A DNA stretch of 64,000 nt from Phenylobacterium haematophilum (GCF_014196295.1 NZ_JACIDK010000002.1:434001-498000), one strand, 5' to 3'. Positions 33,337 to 42,305 are shown, numbered from the stretch's first letter. Notes: generated by a model from the sequence alone, not told the origin. Translations and numbers: made by a program.

Positions 33337-34833
33337 TCAGGCTTTGAAGGGCTGCGGCGATGCGGCGGGGGGCTCAGGCGCCGGTTCGGGCTCGGGATTC
33401 GGGCGCGGCGCGCCGGACCGCTCGGCCAGGCGGGCGAGGTTGTCCTCGTGCTTGGCCTTGTCGATGTTGAAGAAGCTGAGGCTGACGATCCCGAGGCCGA
33501 ACAGCACGCCGATCACGGGCAGGTAGATCAGGCCCATGTTGTGAATGATCTCGGGGTCGACCTGGCCGCGCTTGGCGTTCTCGGGGAAGGCGATCATCGC
33601 CAGCACTGATCCCGAGATGAACACCCCGACGCCCGAGACCAGCTTCTTGAACAGGTTGTCGGCGCTCATCAGCAAGCCTTCCGACCGGCGGCCGGTCTTC
33701 ACCTCGGCGTCCTCGATCACGTCGGCGACCAGCGAGACCAGCAGCACGCCGGTGCCGCCGGCAAGCGCGGTGTTGATCACCGTCTCGACGATCAGCAGGC
33801 CGTAAAGCAGGCCGGTGCCGTTGGCGGGCATGACGCCGAACAGACGGGCCACGACCGGGCTGACCCCGACCAGCAGCGCGGTGGCGAACATCAGGATCGC
33901 GCCGTGCTTCTTACCCATGCGCTGAGCGATCCGCGGCGCGGCGACCACGCCGATCGCCGAGCCGACGACGCTGACCGTCACCAGTCCGGCGAGCTGCGAC
34001 TGGGTCAGCTCCCAGAAATAGAGGCCGAAATAGATCTCCAGCGCATTGCGGGCGCCGACGGCGATGGCCACGAACATCCCGGTGATGGTGGCGATCACGA
34101 AGGCGCGGTTGTTGAGCGTGGCCGCGACCTCCTTGGCCATGGCCTTGAAGGTGATCTTCCGGTTCGGCGCGGCGCGCAGATAGGGGATCTGGTTCTGGGT
34201 GCCGGCCGTCGACAGCATGATGCAGACGAAGATCAGCAGGGAGGCGCAGAGCGAGTAGGCGAAATAGCCGTCGCGGGCCAGAACCCCGCCGGTGCCGTCC
34301 GGGTTCTCTTTCAGGAACACCTGGTAGGCCAGCACGGTCATGCCCAGCCCGCCGATCACCGCAAACAGCATGCGCAGCGAAATCAGCTTGGTGCGCTCGT
34401 CGTAGTCCTTGGCCAGTTCGGGCGCGAGGGTCGAGTGCGGCAGCTCGAAAAACGTGTCGAACAGACGGACAGTCAGCAGGCAGGCCAGCAGATAGGCCAC
34501 CATCTGGCCGTCGCTGAGCCCGGACGGCGGGTTCCACAGCATGTAGAACGCCACCGAGACCGGGATCGCCGCGGCGTACATGAACGGGTGGCGGCGGCCG
34601 AGGCGGGATTTGAAGTTGTCCGAAATCTGCCCGACCAGCGGGTCGACGATGGCGTCGAACACCAGGGCGATCATCAGGACGAAGGTCACCGTCGTCGGCG
34701 GCAGCCCCACGACCTGATTGTAGAACAGCATCAGGAAGGTCGAGAGCCCGCGCAGCTTCACGGCGTTTGCGACGGCGCCGACCGCGTAGAACAGCTTGGT
34801 GGCCAGGCTCAGGGGTGGTCGGGAGTCGCTCAT
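33337..34833 (-). CDS. GPH-type MFS transporter 4 of 4
   Basis: 498 residues from ATG at 34833 (MSDSRPPLSLATKLFYAVG); the frame extends to 34860 but this start aligns with the paralogues. Signature DPLVGQISDNFKSRLGRRHP, where the usual Trp is Leu. Helix 1-2 has LMLFYNQVVGLPPTTV; ELAKDYDERTKLISLRM lies in the central loop. First gene of the unit with transporter 3. The C-terminal tail is Pro/Glu rich (PNPEPEPAPEPPA), unlike the paralogues. The upstream region 34834-35173 has no recognisable operator. Confidence 0.88.
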   Translation of the reverse strand: MSDSRPPLSLATKLFYAVGAVANAVKLRGLSTFLMLFYNQVVGLPPTTVTFVLMIALVFDAIVDPLVGQISDNFKSRLGRRHPFMYAAAIPVSVAFYMLWNPPSGLSDGQMVAYLLACLLTVRLFDTFFELPHSTLAPELAKDYDERTKLISLRMLFAVIGGLGMTVLAYQVFLKENPDGTGGVLARDGYFAYSLCASLLIFVCIMLSTAGTQNQIPYLRAAPNRKITFKAMAKEVAATLNNRAFVIATITGMFVAIAVGARNALEIYFGLYFWELTQSQLAGLVTVSVVGSAIGVVAAPRIAQRMGKKHGAILMFATALLVGVSPVVARLFGVMPANGTGLLYGLLIVETVINTALAGGTGVLLVSLVADVIEDAEVKTGRRSEGLLMSADNLFKKLVSGVGVFISGSVLAMIAFPENAKRGQVDPEIIHNMGLIYLPVIGVLFGLGIVSLSFFNIDKAKHEDNLARLAERSGAPRPNPEPEPAPEPPAASPQPFKA

Positions 34834-35173
34834 GCGCGGCCGCTCGGACCTTCGGCGCACGCGAACAGAATCGGCTTGGATGGGCCGTCGACCAATTGTT
34901 CCTCCCGCCGCGCGATCAATGCTGCGCAGCCGCCATTATGAAGACGCCAAACCATAGCCTTGAAGCTGTGGCGGACGCCCACGATCAATTGGCCAAATCG
35001 TGAGGGAGGGTTTCCCTATCGTCAACGGATTTCGTGGCCGCAGCTGGGCGCCTTACCGTTACCGCACAGGGATTTCGTGGAGCGGGACGGCGCCGCTACC
35101 GATGTTCTGCAAACATTCCGCGGCGGCGGCGGGCTCTAGGTCCCGCCGCCATGCCGCACCCTAGAACTCCGAC
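34834..35173. other. Intergenic region without a recognised gene
   Basis: A 340-bp gap that must hold the promoter of transporter 4. An 11-bp direct repeat GGATTTCGTGG occurs near 35029 and 35071, and CCAATTG / CAATTGG form an inverted pair about 90 bp apart. A 21-codon frame from ATG at 34938 has no ribosome site. I see no convincing gene, terminator or operator. Confidence 0.5.
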
Positions 35174-36151
35174 TCAGTCGGCGGTCAGCATTACCTTGCC
35201 GACGTGGGCGCCGCCTTCGAGATAGGCGTGCGCCGCCGCCGCGTCTTCCAACGGGAAGGTCTTGTCGATGAGAGGCTTCAGCTTGCCGGCTTCGATCCAC
35301 GGCCAGACGGTCGCTTCCACCGCCGCGGCGAGCCGCGCCTTTTCGTCGGCGTCACGCGGGCGCAGGGTCGAGCCGGTGACCACCGCCCGCTTCATCATTA
35401 GTCGGAAGATGGGCAGCGCCACCTCGCCGCCGCCCTGGGCGGCGATGAACACGATCCGGCCGCCGGTCCTCAGGGCGTCGAGGCCCTTGGCGAAGTAGTC
35501 GCCCCCGACCATGTCGAGGATCACGTCGACCCCGCCTTCCGCCTTGGCGACTTCGGCGAAGTCCTGGCTGGTCACGTCGACGCTGACGTCGGCCCCCAGC
35601 TTCAGCGCCTCGGCGGCCTTGCCGGCGCCGCGGCCGGTGGCGATCACCTTGGCGCCGGCCGCCTTGGCCATCTGTATCGCCGTTGTCCCGATCCCGGACG
35701 TCGCGCCGTGAACCATGAGCGTCTCGCCGGCCTTCAGGCTCCCATGCTCGAACACGTTGGCGAAGACGGTGAACACCGTCTCGGGCAGGGCGGCCGCCTC
35801 CAGCGCGCTCAGGCCCTTGGGAATCGGCAGGGCGTGGCGGGCGTCGACCACGGCGTATTGTGCATAACCGCCGCCGCCGAGCAGGGCGCAGACCTTGTCG
35901 CCGGCCTTCCAGCGGCCGGCCCCGACCACCACTTCGCCGGCGACTTCCAGGCCGAGCGTATCGGGCGCGCCGGGCGGCGGCGGATAGGCGCCGATGCGTT
36001 GCGCCAGGTCGGGACGGTTCACGCCGGCGGCCTCGACCTTGATGAGGATCTGCCCCGGTCCCGGCTCGGGCCGCGCGATGGTCTGGGCCTTGAGGTTTTC
36101 CGCAGGTCCTCGCCCGCCCTCCACAGCGATGGCGGTCATGGTCTCAGTCAC
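35174..36151 (-). CDS. Zinc-independent NAD(P)H quinone oxidoreductase (MDR superfamily)
   Basis: 325 residues from a GTG at 36151, which has GGAGGG upstream; an ATG at 36139 is the alternative. Quinone-oxidoreductase type MDR: EAAGVNRPDLAQRIGAYPPP in the N-terminal domain without the catalytic Cys, LGLEVAGEVV, and NADPH-binding MVHGATSGIGTTAIQMAKAAGA (about residues 143-164). EGGVDVILDMVGGDYF is typical of the PIG3/TP53I3-like subgroup. It probably reduces quinones or enals. Divergent from the DUF1192 gene with 77 bp between. Confidence 0.88.
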   Translation of the reverse strand: MTETMTAIAVEGGRGPAENLKAQTIARPEPGPGQILIKVEAAGVNRPDLAQRIGAYPPPPGAPDTLGLEVAGEVVVGAGRWKAGDKVCALLGGGGYAQYAVVDARHALPIPKGLSALEAAALPETVFTVFANVFEHGSLKAGETLMVHGATSGIGTTAIQMAKAAGAKVIATGRGAGKAAEALKLGADVSVDVTSQDFAEVAKAEGGVDVILDMVGGDYFAKGLDALRTGGRIVFIAAQGGGEVALPIFRLMMKRAVVTGSTLRPRDADEKARLAAAVEATVWPWIEAGKLKPLIDKTFPLEDAAAAHAYLEGGAHVGKVMLTAD

Positions 36152-36228
36152 AGGGGCGCCCTCCGGCAGGTTTTCAGCGTAGTCTCCCAGATAGACGCCG
36201 AAACGGATCTGGCAATGGGAGGTCTTCG

Positions 36229-36432
36229 ATGGACGAACCGGTGAACACCCGCGTTCAGCGCGGTCAGCGGCTGGCCGAGGCCATGCGCGAGGACCTGGAG
36301 CTCTATGGCGTGGCCGAGCTGGAGGACCGCATTTCCGCCCTCCAGGAAGAGATCGACAGGTGCCGTGCCCAGATTGAGCGCAAGCGCTCGGGCCGGGCGG
36401 CGGCCGACGCGTTATTCTCAAAGCCAAGCTGA
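36229..36432 (+). CDS. DUF1192 family small protein
   Basis: 67 residues. The block VAELEDRISALQEEIDRCRAQ followed by RKRSGRAAADALF is the hallmark of DUF1192, a short helical family confined mostly to alphaproteobacteria. The helix has a heptad pattern and may form a coiled coil. Function unknown. It commonly sits next to a DUF1465/RcdA gene, as here (135 bp downstream). Confidence 0.85.
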   Translation: MDEPVNTRVQRGQRLAEAMREDLELYGVAELEDRISALQEEIDRCRAQIERKRSGRAAADALFSKPS

Positions 36433-36444
36433 TCGGCGCTTACG

Positions 36445-36489
36445 GATAACCGAACGTAAACGCGGGTCATCGATAACGGGTGTTTACGT
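36445..36489. promoter_or_regulatory. Duplicated GATAAC-N-ACG motif upstream of the rcdA-like gene
   Basis: Two related units, GATAACCGAACGTAAACG (36445-36462) and GATAACGGGTGTTTACG (36472-36488), lie 27 bp apart; within them ACGTAAAC and GTTTACGT are perfect inverted arms. The AT content is well above that of the surroundings. It is about 80-120 bp upstream of the rcdA-like start, fitting a regulator-binding region. The binding protein is unknown. Confidence 0.5.
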
Positions 36490-36567
36490 CTGGCATGGGG
36501 GTTGCAGACCTCCGCCGCCGAAGCCGCAGACACCTGCGGGCGAGGATTTTAGAGGCTAAGTGCTGTC

Positions 36568-37074
36568 ATGACCGAAGGATTTGCGCCGAGCGGCGCCTGG
36601 CGAGCCGACGTTATCGCCGACTTTGCGCGATCCGAGCTGTTCGACCGCACCTTCCAGGAAGGCATGGATCTGGTCGAAGAGACCGCCGGCTACCTGGACG
36701 GATCGGGCCGCCAGGAATCGAAACTGCTCTCGCGCAGCGCCGCCCTGGCCTATGCCGGCGAAAGCATGCGGCTCACCACCCGGCTGATGCAGGTCGCCTC
36801 CTGGTTGCTGGTGCAGCGCGCCGTGCGTGAAGGCGACATGCCGCCGGAAAGCGCCCGCGAGGACCGCTACCGCCTGGGGGCCGAAGACATCTGCCGCGGC
36901 GCGACGACCGAGGATCTCCCGGCCGGCCTGCTGGTGCTGCTCGACCGCTCCGAGCGGCTCTACGAGCGCGTCCGCCACCTGGACCGCCGCATGTACATCG
37001 AAGAGAGCGAGCCGGAGGACGCCAATCCCGTGCTGTCCCAGTTCGGCCGCCTGCAGGCCGCCTTCGGCGCCTAG
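36568..37074 (+). CDS. rcdA: DUF1465 family protein, RcdA-like
   Basis: 168 residues, almost all helical. The core RTFQEGMDLVEETAGYLDG, then AYAGESMRLTTRLMQVASWL and QRAVREGDM is that of the DUF1465 family, to which I believe Caulobacter RcdA belongs. RcdA is an adaptor that, with CpdR and ClpXP, promotes degradation of the master regulator CtrA and other cell-cycle proteins. Its last 30 residues (YIEESEPEDANPV ...) are acidic and probably flexible, as in RcdA. The context DUF1192 - this gene - rpmE agrees. If the genome has another DUF1465 gene, the symbol should be revisited. Confidence 0.78.
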   Translation: MTEGFAPSGAWRADVIADFARSELFDRTFQEGMDLVEETAGYLDGSGRQESKLLSRSAALAYAGESMRLTTRLMQVASWLLVQRAVREGDMPPESAREDRYRLGAEDICRGATTEDLPAGLLVLLDRSERLYERVRHLDRRMYIEESEPEDANPVLSQFGRLQAAFGA

Positions 37075-37089
37075 ACCCTTCTGGAATTG

Positions 37090-37213
37090 TCGTCCCGGTC
37101 GCGCAGCAAGACCGGGACCCATTCGCCCTAGCTATTGGAAGCGCGCGGGCCGTCCTGCGAGCTCCGGTCTTCAGAGGGGCCCGGACAGCCGCTGCGGGAC
37201 TTCCGGGATGACG
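37090..37213. repeat. Dispersed intergenic repeat, copy 4 (diverged)
   Basis: Begins CGTCCCGGTCGCGCAGCAAG and ACCGGGACCCATTCG, and ends CTTCCGGGATGACG, so both ends and one inner arm agree with copies 1-3, while the middle differs. It lies between the rcdA-like gene and the rpmE terminator. Confidence 0.65.
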
Positions 37214-37230
37214 CTCGTGAAGCACACAGC

Positions 37231-37261
37231 AAAAAACGCCGCGCGGGCTGCGCGGCGTTTT
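37231..37261 (-). terminator. Rho-independent terminator of rpmE
   Basis: A 12-bp perfect stem (37233-37244 with 37250-37261) with a 5-base loop; on the minus strand it is followed by TTTTTTGC. It lies 51 bp behind the rpmE stop. Confidence 0.9.
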
Positions 37262-37311
37262 CGTATCTGCTCGCGGAGGGCGGGGGGCGCGCGCCAGGCG
37301 CGCCGCAGGCC

Positions 37312-37536
37312 TTACTTGCGGGTGAAGGCGCCGAACTTGGCGTTGAAGCGCGACACGCGGCCGCCGCGGTCCAGAAGCGTCTGGTTGCCGCCGGTCCACG
37401 CCGGGTGCGTCTTCGGGTCGATGTCGAGGTTCAGGGTCGCGCCTTCTTTGCCGTAGGTCGAGCGCGTCTGATAGCTCGAACCGTCGGTCATCACGACCGT
37501 GATGAAATGGTAGTCCGGGTGGGTGTCTTGTTTCAT
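37312..37536 (-). CDS. rpmE: 50S ribosomal protein L31
   Basis: 74 residues, with the L31 sequence [29 protein letters not shown] and the ending [20 protein letters not shown]. The four Cys of zinc-binding L31 (C+ form) are absent, so this is a C- type protein that needs no zinc, as is usual in alphaproteobacteria. It joins the two ribosomal subunits at the central protuberance. It is monocistronic with its own terminator and is divergent from the ABC exporter. Confidence 0.95.
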   Translation of the reverse strand: MKQDTHPDYHFITVVMTDGSSYQTRSTYGKEGATLNLDIDPKTHPAWTGGNQTLLDRGGRVSRFNAKFGAFTRK

Positions 37537-37655
37537 CGCGAGGGCAACCGACGTAAAGGAGCGGCAGAAAGTTCACGGTCCGCCGCAAGGGCGGGCGCGA
37601 AGGAAGCCGCGCGTATACAGGAAAAGGCGCGGTAAGAGCAAGGGCGCTAGTTTCC

Positions 37656-39506
37656 ATGAGTGATTTGGCCGCCGAGGTCCCGGTCGAAGGACGGCCCAGC
37701 GCCGGCGCCGCCATGGCGCAGGATCTGAACGAAGCCGCCCAGCGTCGGACCCGCAGCCGCAACGTCGGGGCCCTGCGCGCCCTGGCCCCGTATCTGGCCC
37801 GCCACAAGGGCGACACCGCCTGGGCCGGTCTGTTCCTCGTCACCGCGGCGGCCTCGACCCTGGGGCTGTCCGGCGCTGTGCGGCTGCTGGTCGACCACTT
37901 GACCGCGCCCGGCGCCACCGACGCCAGCGTCGCCCCGCGTTTCTGGCTGATCGGCGGCGTGGCGCTCGCGCTCGCCGCCTCCAGCGCCCTGCGCTACTTC
38001 TTCGTCACCAAGCTGGGCGAGCGGATCACCGCGGACCTTCGCAAGGGCGCCTACGCCCACATCCTCACCCTCGACCAGCCGTTCTTCGCCAAGACCCGCA
38101 CCGGCGAGGTGCTGTCCCGCCTGACCACCGACATCCAGATTGTCGAGAGCCTGCTCTCGACCTCGATCTCCGTTGCGCTGCGCAACCTGCTGACCCTGAT
38201 CGGCGCGCTGGTGCTGCTGGTCATCGTCAGCCCGAAGCTGACCGGCCTCGTCGTCGCCCTGTTCCCGTTCGTGCTCGCGCCGCTGTTTCTCTACGGCAAG
38301 CGGGTGCGCAAGCTGACGACCTCGACCCAGGACCAGTTCGCCGCCGCCGTCGGCCACGCCGGCGAAACCCTCGACGCGCTCGAAACCGTCCAGGCCTTCG
38401 GGCGCGAGGGCGCGGGCGCGGCCACCTTCGGCGAGGCGGTCGAAGCCTCGTTCCGCACCTCGCTGCGCCGCATGACCGCGCGGGCGATCATGACCGCCCT
38501 GGTCATCGGCCTGGTGTTCGGCGGCGTCGTCTTCATCTTCTGGCTGGGCGTGCACGCCGGCCTGCGCGGCGAGATGAGCTGGGGCGCGCTCTTCCAGTTC
38601 GCCTTCCTGGCGGTGATGGCCGCCGGCTCGGTCGGGGCGCTGGGCGAGACCTGGGGCGACGTCCAGAAGGCGGCCGGGGCCATGGAGCGGATCTCCGAGC
38701 TGTTCGCCGCCACCCCCACCATCGCCGCGCCTGCCCAACCCAAGGCGCTGCCGCAGCCGGCGCGTGGCGAGATCGCCTTCGAGGACGTCCGCTTCGCCTA
38801 TCCAGCCCGGCCGGGCGCCCTTGCCCTCGACGGCTTCTCGCTGCACGTCGCGCCGGGGGAGACCGTCGCCCTGGTCGGCCCTTCGGGCTCGGGAAAGAGC
38901 ACGGTCTTCCGGCTGCTGCTGCGCTTCTACGATCCGCTCAGCGGCGCGATCCGGCTCGACGGCGTCGACCTGCGCGAGGCCGATCCCGCTCAGGTGCGCG
39001 CCCGCATGGCGCTGGTCTCGCAGGACTCGCCGCTGTTCTCCGGTTCGCCGGCCGACAACATTCGCTTCGGGCGGCTGGACGCCAGTCCCGAGGACGTCCG
39101 CGCCGCCGCCCGCGCGGCCCAGGCCGAAGGCTTCCTCGACGCCCTGCCGCAGGGCTTCGACACCCCGCTCGGCGAACGGGCCCGCAGCCTCTCGGGCGGC
39201 CAGCGTCAGCGCCTGGCCATCGCCCGCGCCCTGATCCGCGAAACCCCGATCCTGTTGCTCGACGAGGCCACCAGCGCGCTGGACGCCGAGAACGAACGCC
39301 TGGTCCAGCGCGCGCTCGAGGACGCCATGGTCGGCCACACCACCCTGGTCATCGCCCACCGCCTGGCCACGGTGCTCAAGGCCGACCGCATCGTGGTCAT
39401 GGACGCAGGCAAGGTGGTCGAGCAGGGGAGCCACGCGGATCTGATCGCCAGCGGCGGACTTTACGCTCGCCTGGCGGCCCTGCAGTTCGGTGACGTCGCG
39501 GCGTAA
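37656..39506 (+). CDS. ABC exporter, fused membrane and ATPase domains (MsbA/ABCB-like)
   Basis: 616 residues: a six-helix membrane domain (about residues 45-330) and an ATPase domain (about 365-600). Walker A GPSGSGKST, Q-loop LVSQDSPLFSG, signature LSGGQRQRLAIARAL, Walker B ILLLDEATSALD and switch His in VIAHRLATVL are all intact. It works as a homodimer exporting lipids or hydrophobic compounds. The N-terminal 35 residues are polar and cytoplasmic. Alphaproteobacterial members next to rpmE are common; the substrate is not known. Divergent from rpmE. Confidence 0.92.
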   Translation: MSDLAAEVPVEGRPSAGAAMAQDLNEAAQRRTRSRNVGALRALAPYLARHKGDTAWAGLFLVTAAASTLGLSGAVRLLVDHLTAPGATDASVAPRFWLIGGVALALAASSALRYFFVTKLGERITADLRKGAYAHILTLDQPFFAKTRTGEVLSRLTTDIQIVESLLSTSISVALRNLLTLIGALVLLVIVSPKLTGLVVALFPFVLAPLFLYGKRVRKLTTSTQDQFAAAVGHAGETLDALETVQAFGREGAGAATFGEAVEASFRTSLRRMTARAIMTALVIGLVFGGVVFIFWLGVHAGLRGEMSWGALFQFAFLAVMAAGSVGALGETWGDVQKAAGAMERISELFAATPTIAAPAQPKALPQPARGEIAFEDVRFAYPARPGALALDGFSLHVAPGETVALVGPSGSGKSTVFRLLLRFYDPLSGAIRLDGVDLREADPAQVRARMALVSQDSPLFSGSPADNIRFGRLDASPEDVRAAARAAQAEGFLDALPQGFDTPLGERARSLSGGQRQRLAIARALIRETPILLLDEATSALDAENERLVQRALEDAMVGHTTLVIAHRLATVLKADRIVVMDAGKVVEQGSHADLIASGGLYARLAALQFGDVAA

Positions 39507-39525
39507 AGGGCGCAACTGGGCAGAG

Positions 39526-40545
39526 TCACCCCCGCGCCCGCACCGCCAGCCCGGGGAAGTCGCTGAACACGCCCGTGACACCTGCCGCGTAGAGCGCCTT
39601 CAGCACCGCGCCGGCGTCGCCGTGCGCGGCCGGATCGTCTGCGCTGCGCAGCATCGCCGGCAGGAACCGGTTCTCGGCCCGCACCGTCCAGGGATGCACC
39701 TCCAGGCCCAGAGCCCGCGCCTGGCTGACCAGCGGGGTCGGCGCGCCCAGCGCCCCGCCGGCCGTCGGGATCACGAGCGACCAGTCGGGGCCGACCCCGT
39801 GGGCGTAGCTCGCGATCTGCTTCAGGCCTTCGGCGTCGACCATGCCGGGCGTCTGCGCTCCGACCAGCTGCACCCGGCGGGCCTTGGACAGGGTCTTGAA
39901 CGTCTTCAAAGGCTCGACCTCGAAGCACTGCACGAACACCGGCGCGTCCTCGGCGTCCAGGCCGGCGTCCTTGAGCGCCTGGGCCAGCCGCGCTTCGATC
40001 GGCAGGCCGACGGACGCGAAATAGGCGGGATGCTTCATCTCGGGATAGACGCCGATCGCGCGGCCGGTGCGGGCGCTCTCGGCCTTGGCCAGGGCCACGA
40101 CCTCCTGGAAGGTCGGGATGGCTTCCTGGCCGTCGAACCGGGCGCTGGCCGGGCGCAGCTGCGGCAGACGCTCGCGGGCGCGCAGGGTCTTCAGCTCGGC
40201 GAGGGTGAAGTCCTCGGTGAACCAGCCTTCGATGCGCTCGCCGTCGATGACCTTGGTCGCCTTGCGCGCGGCGAACTCGGGCCGGCCGGCGACGTCGGTC
40301 GTGCCGGCGATCTCGTTCTCGTGGCGCACGACCAGATGGCCGTCCTTGCTCAGCACCAGGTCCGGTTCGATGAAGTCGGCGCCTTCCTCGACCGCCAGCC
40401 GATAGGCCATCGCGGTGTGCTCGGGCCGCTCGCCGCTGGAGCCGCGGTGGGCGATGACGATCGGCTTGGCGCGGGGCGTGGCCGTGGCGGGGCTCGCCGC
40501 CAGGGCGGCGCTCGAAAGGGCGAAGGCGCGTCGGGTGAGGTCCAT
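39526..40545 (-). CDS. Glycerophosphodiester phosphodiesterase, Tat-exported
   Basis: 339 residues. The N-terminus LTRRAFALSSAALAASPATA is a twin-arginine signal, so the folded enzyme should go to the periplasm (GlpQ-like). The GDPD barrel begins IVIAHRGSSGERPEHTAMAY with the catalytic His33, then FIEPDLVLSKDGHLVVRHEN with the metal Glu/Asp and the second His. It cleaves glycerophosphodiesters to glycerol-3-phosphate and alcohol. The long insert with CFEVEPLKTFK and the end SDFPGLAVRA are GlpQ-type. Convergent with the ABC exporter; 47 bp downstream of the inositol monophosphatase gene on the same strand. Confidence 0.9.
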   Translation of the reverse strand: MDLTRRAFALSSAALAASPATATPRAKPIVIAHRGSSGERPEHTAMAYRLAVEEGADFIEPDLVLSKDGHLVVRHENEIAGTTDVAGRPEFAARKATKVIDGERIEGWFTEDFTLAELKTLRARERLPQLRPASARFDGQEAIPTFQEVVALAKAESARTGRAIGVYPEMKHPAYFASVGLPIEARLAQALKDAGLDAEDAPVFVQCFEVEPLKTFKTLSKARRVQLVGAQTPGMVDAEGLKQIASYAHGVGPDWSLVIPTAGGALGAPTPLVSQARALGLEVHPWTVRAENRFLPAMLRSADDPAAHGDAGAVLKALYAAGVTGVFSDFPGLAVRARG

Positions 40546-40592
40546 AGGGCGACACTAGCCGCCCATGGTGACGCCTGCATCAAGGCTCGCCC

Positions 40593-41423
40593 TTAGGCGG
40601 CGGCCTTGAGCTTCTCGACCAGCAGCGGGTGCAGTTCGAGATTGGCCGCGCAGATCGAGCCGGAGCCCATGATGTCGTCGCCGCCCTCGGCGTTGGTCAC
40701 CTTGCCGCCGGCCTCGGTGATCAATAGCACGCCCGCGGCCATGTCCCAGGGCTTCAGGTCGCGTTCCCAGAACCCGTCCAGGCGGCCGGCCGCGACATAG
40801 GCCAGGTCCAGCGAGGCGGCGCCGAAGCGGCGCACGCCGGCGACGCGCTGGCTGATCTGGTGGAGTTCCTTCAGGAACCGGGCGTGCTGGCCGTGGCCCA
40901 GGAACGGGATGCCGGTGCCCAGCACCGACTCGTCCAGGTGTTTGCGGCCGGCGACGCGCAGGCGCTTGTCGTTGACGAAGCAGCCCTTGCCCTTCTCGGC
41001 CCAGAACAGCTCGTTGGTGACGGGGTTGTAGGTCACCGCCGCGACGACCACGCCCTCGCGCTCCAGGGCGATGTTGATCGCGAAATGCGGGATCGCGTGC
41101 AGGAAGTTGGTGGTGCCGTCCAGCGGGTCGACGATCCAGGTGTGGGTCTTGTCGGTGCCCTCGATCAGGCCGCGCTCCTCGCCCATGAAGCTGTAGCCGG
41201 GGCGGGCCTTTTCCAGGGCTTCGAACAGGGTCTGCTCAGCCTTGAGGTCGGCGGCCGAGACGAAGTCCGCCGGCGCCTTGCGCGACACCTGCAGCTCGCC
41301 GAGCTCGCCGAAGTCGCGGTTGAGGCCGCGGGCCGCCTTGCGGGCGGCGTCGGACATGACTTTCAGCAGGGCGGATTGGGTCGACACGGAGAGATCCAGT
41401 TCTGGGCGCCAGACGTGCGCCAT
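40593..41423 (-). CDS. Inositol monophosphatase family protein (SuhB-like)
   Basis: 276 residues of the lithium-sensitive FIG-superfamily phosphatases, which hydrolyse inositol-1-phosphate or similar sugar phosphates with Mg2+. Motif 1 is WIVDPLDGTTNFLHA with the GEE just before (FMGEERG), motif 2 is LKPWDMAAGVLLITEAGG. In E. coli SuhB also acts in rRNA antitermination; such a role is possible but not shown. A GTG at 41387 is an alternative start. The gene is followed 47 bp later by the GDPD gene and preceded by thiE, so the three may share a transcript. Confidence 0.9.
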   Translation of the reverse strand: MAHVWRPELDLSVSTQSALLKVMSDAARKAARGLNRDFGELGELQVSRKAPADFVSAADLKAEQTLFEALEKARPGYSFMGEERGLIEGTDKTHTWIVDPLDGTTNFLHAIPHFAINIALEREGVVVAAVTYNPVTNELFWAEKGKGCFVNDKRLRVAGRKHLDESVLGTGIPFLGHGQHARFLKELHQISQRVAGVRRFGAASLDLAYVAAGRLDGFWERDLKPWDMAAGVLLITEAGGKVTNAEGGDDIMGSGSICAANLELHPLLVEKLKAAA

Positions 41424-41515
41424 CGCGCCGGAAAGGCGAGGAATTTCGAGCGGCGGAACCTAGTGGGCGAAGACCTTGAAAGCAAGGAATCAGATGCCGC
41501 CGGCCCGGGCGAAGC

Positions 41516-42166
41516 CTAGCCTCGCCGCGCCGCCAGACCGCGGGCGATGGCGGCGTTCAGCGCCTTCACCGCCGCGACCGGCCCGGCCGGATAGTTCCAG
41601 ACCCCCGCCGACACCGCCAGGAAGTCGGCCCCCGCCTTGGCCAAGCCCTCGGCGTTCTCGGGGGTGATCCCGCCGATGGCGACGCACGGAACCTCCATCG
41701 TCTCCTGCCAGATGGTCAGGATCTCAGGTTCGGCTCTGGTCGGGGCGTCCTTGGTGGTGGTCGGGAAGAAGGCTCCGAACGCGACATAGTCGGCGCCGGC
41801 TTCGGCCGCCTCCATGGCCAGATGGCGGCTGTCGTGGCAGGTCACCCCGATCATCGCCTCGCGGCCCATGATCTTGCGGGCCTCGGCATAGGGCGCGTCC
41901 GACTGGCCGACATGCACCCCATCGCAGCCGAGCCGCGCGGCCAGGTCCGGCCGGTCGTTGAGGATCACAGCCACCCCGCGGGCCTGAGCGATGGGCATGA
42001 GCGCGTCGACCGCCGCAGCGATGACCGCATCGTCCACATCCTTCAGCCGGATCTGCAGCGCGGCGACGTCGCCGGCGTCCAGGGCGTGGGCCAGCGTCCG
42101 CCCGAACGCGGCGAGGTCGTCGAGCTGGGGCGGGGTGATCAGATAGAGGCGGCAATCGGCGGTCAT
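41516..42166 (-). CDS. thiE: Thiamine phosphate synthase
   Basis: 216 residues of a TIM barrel that joins the pyrimidine (HMP-PP) and thiazole phosphates to thiamine phosphate. Family blocks: YLITPPQ at the start, [35 protein letters not shown] in the substrate pocket, [31 protein letters not shown] and [22 protein letters not shown]. All key loops are complete. No other thiamine gene or THI riboswitch lies here. It is divergent from bfd with 139 bp between. Confidence 0.93.
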   Translation of the reverse strand: MTADCRLYLITPPQLDDLAAFGRTLAHALDAGDVAALQIRLKDVDDAVIAAAVDALMPIAQARGVAVILNDRPDLAARLGCDGVHVGQSDAPYAEARKIMGREAMIGVTCHDSRHLAMEAAEAGADYVAFGAFFPTTTKDAPTRAEPEILTIWQETMEVPCVAIGGITPENAEGLAKAGADFLAVSAGVWNYPAGPVAAVKALNAAIARGLAARRG

Positions 42167-42241
42167 GGCCGCCTTCTAGCCGCGCCCGCGGTCAGCGACA
42201 AACGGCCGCGCGTCGCACCCCTGGCGGAGGCGGTCCAAGAT

Positions 42242-42258
42242 TTGCAAATGAGTTGCAA
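42242..42258. promoter_or_regulatory. TTGCAA-N5-TTGCAA palindrome upstream of bfd
   Basis: Two TTGCAA hexamers, each self-complementary, spaced by ATGAG, 47 bp upstream of the bfd start, in a locally AT-rich stretch. The genes bfd and bfr are iron-responsive in most bacteria, so an iron regulator (Fur-like) is the natural candidate. TTGCAAA recurs once at 42538 upstream of bfr. Confidence 0.45.
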
Positions 42259-42305
42259 CGACGTTCGCATTTGGTACAAAGCCTTGTCGTCGGGAGTAAG
42301 CCGCC

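Noticed and set aside
34938..35003. A 21-codon frame from an ATG in the gap upstream of transporter 4
   Set aside because: No ribosome site, no recognised pattern and too short to support.
37647..39581. A 644-codon open frame opposite the ABC exporter
   Set aside because: The plus-strand protein has all ABC motifs; the antisense product is low-complexity Gly/Arg/Gln sequence.
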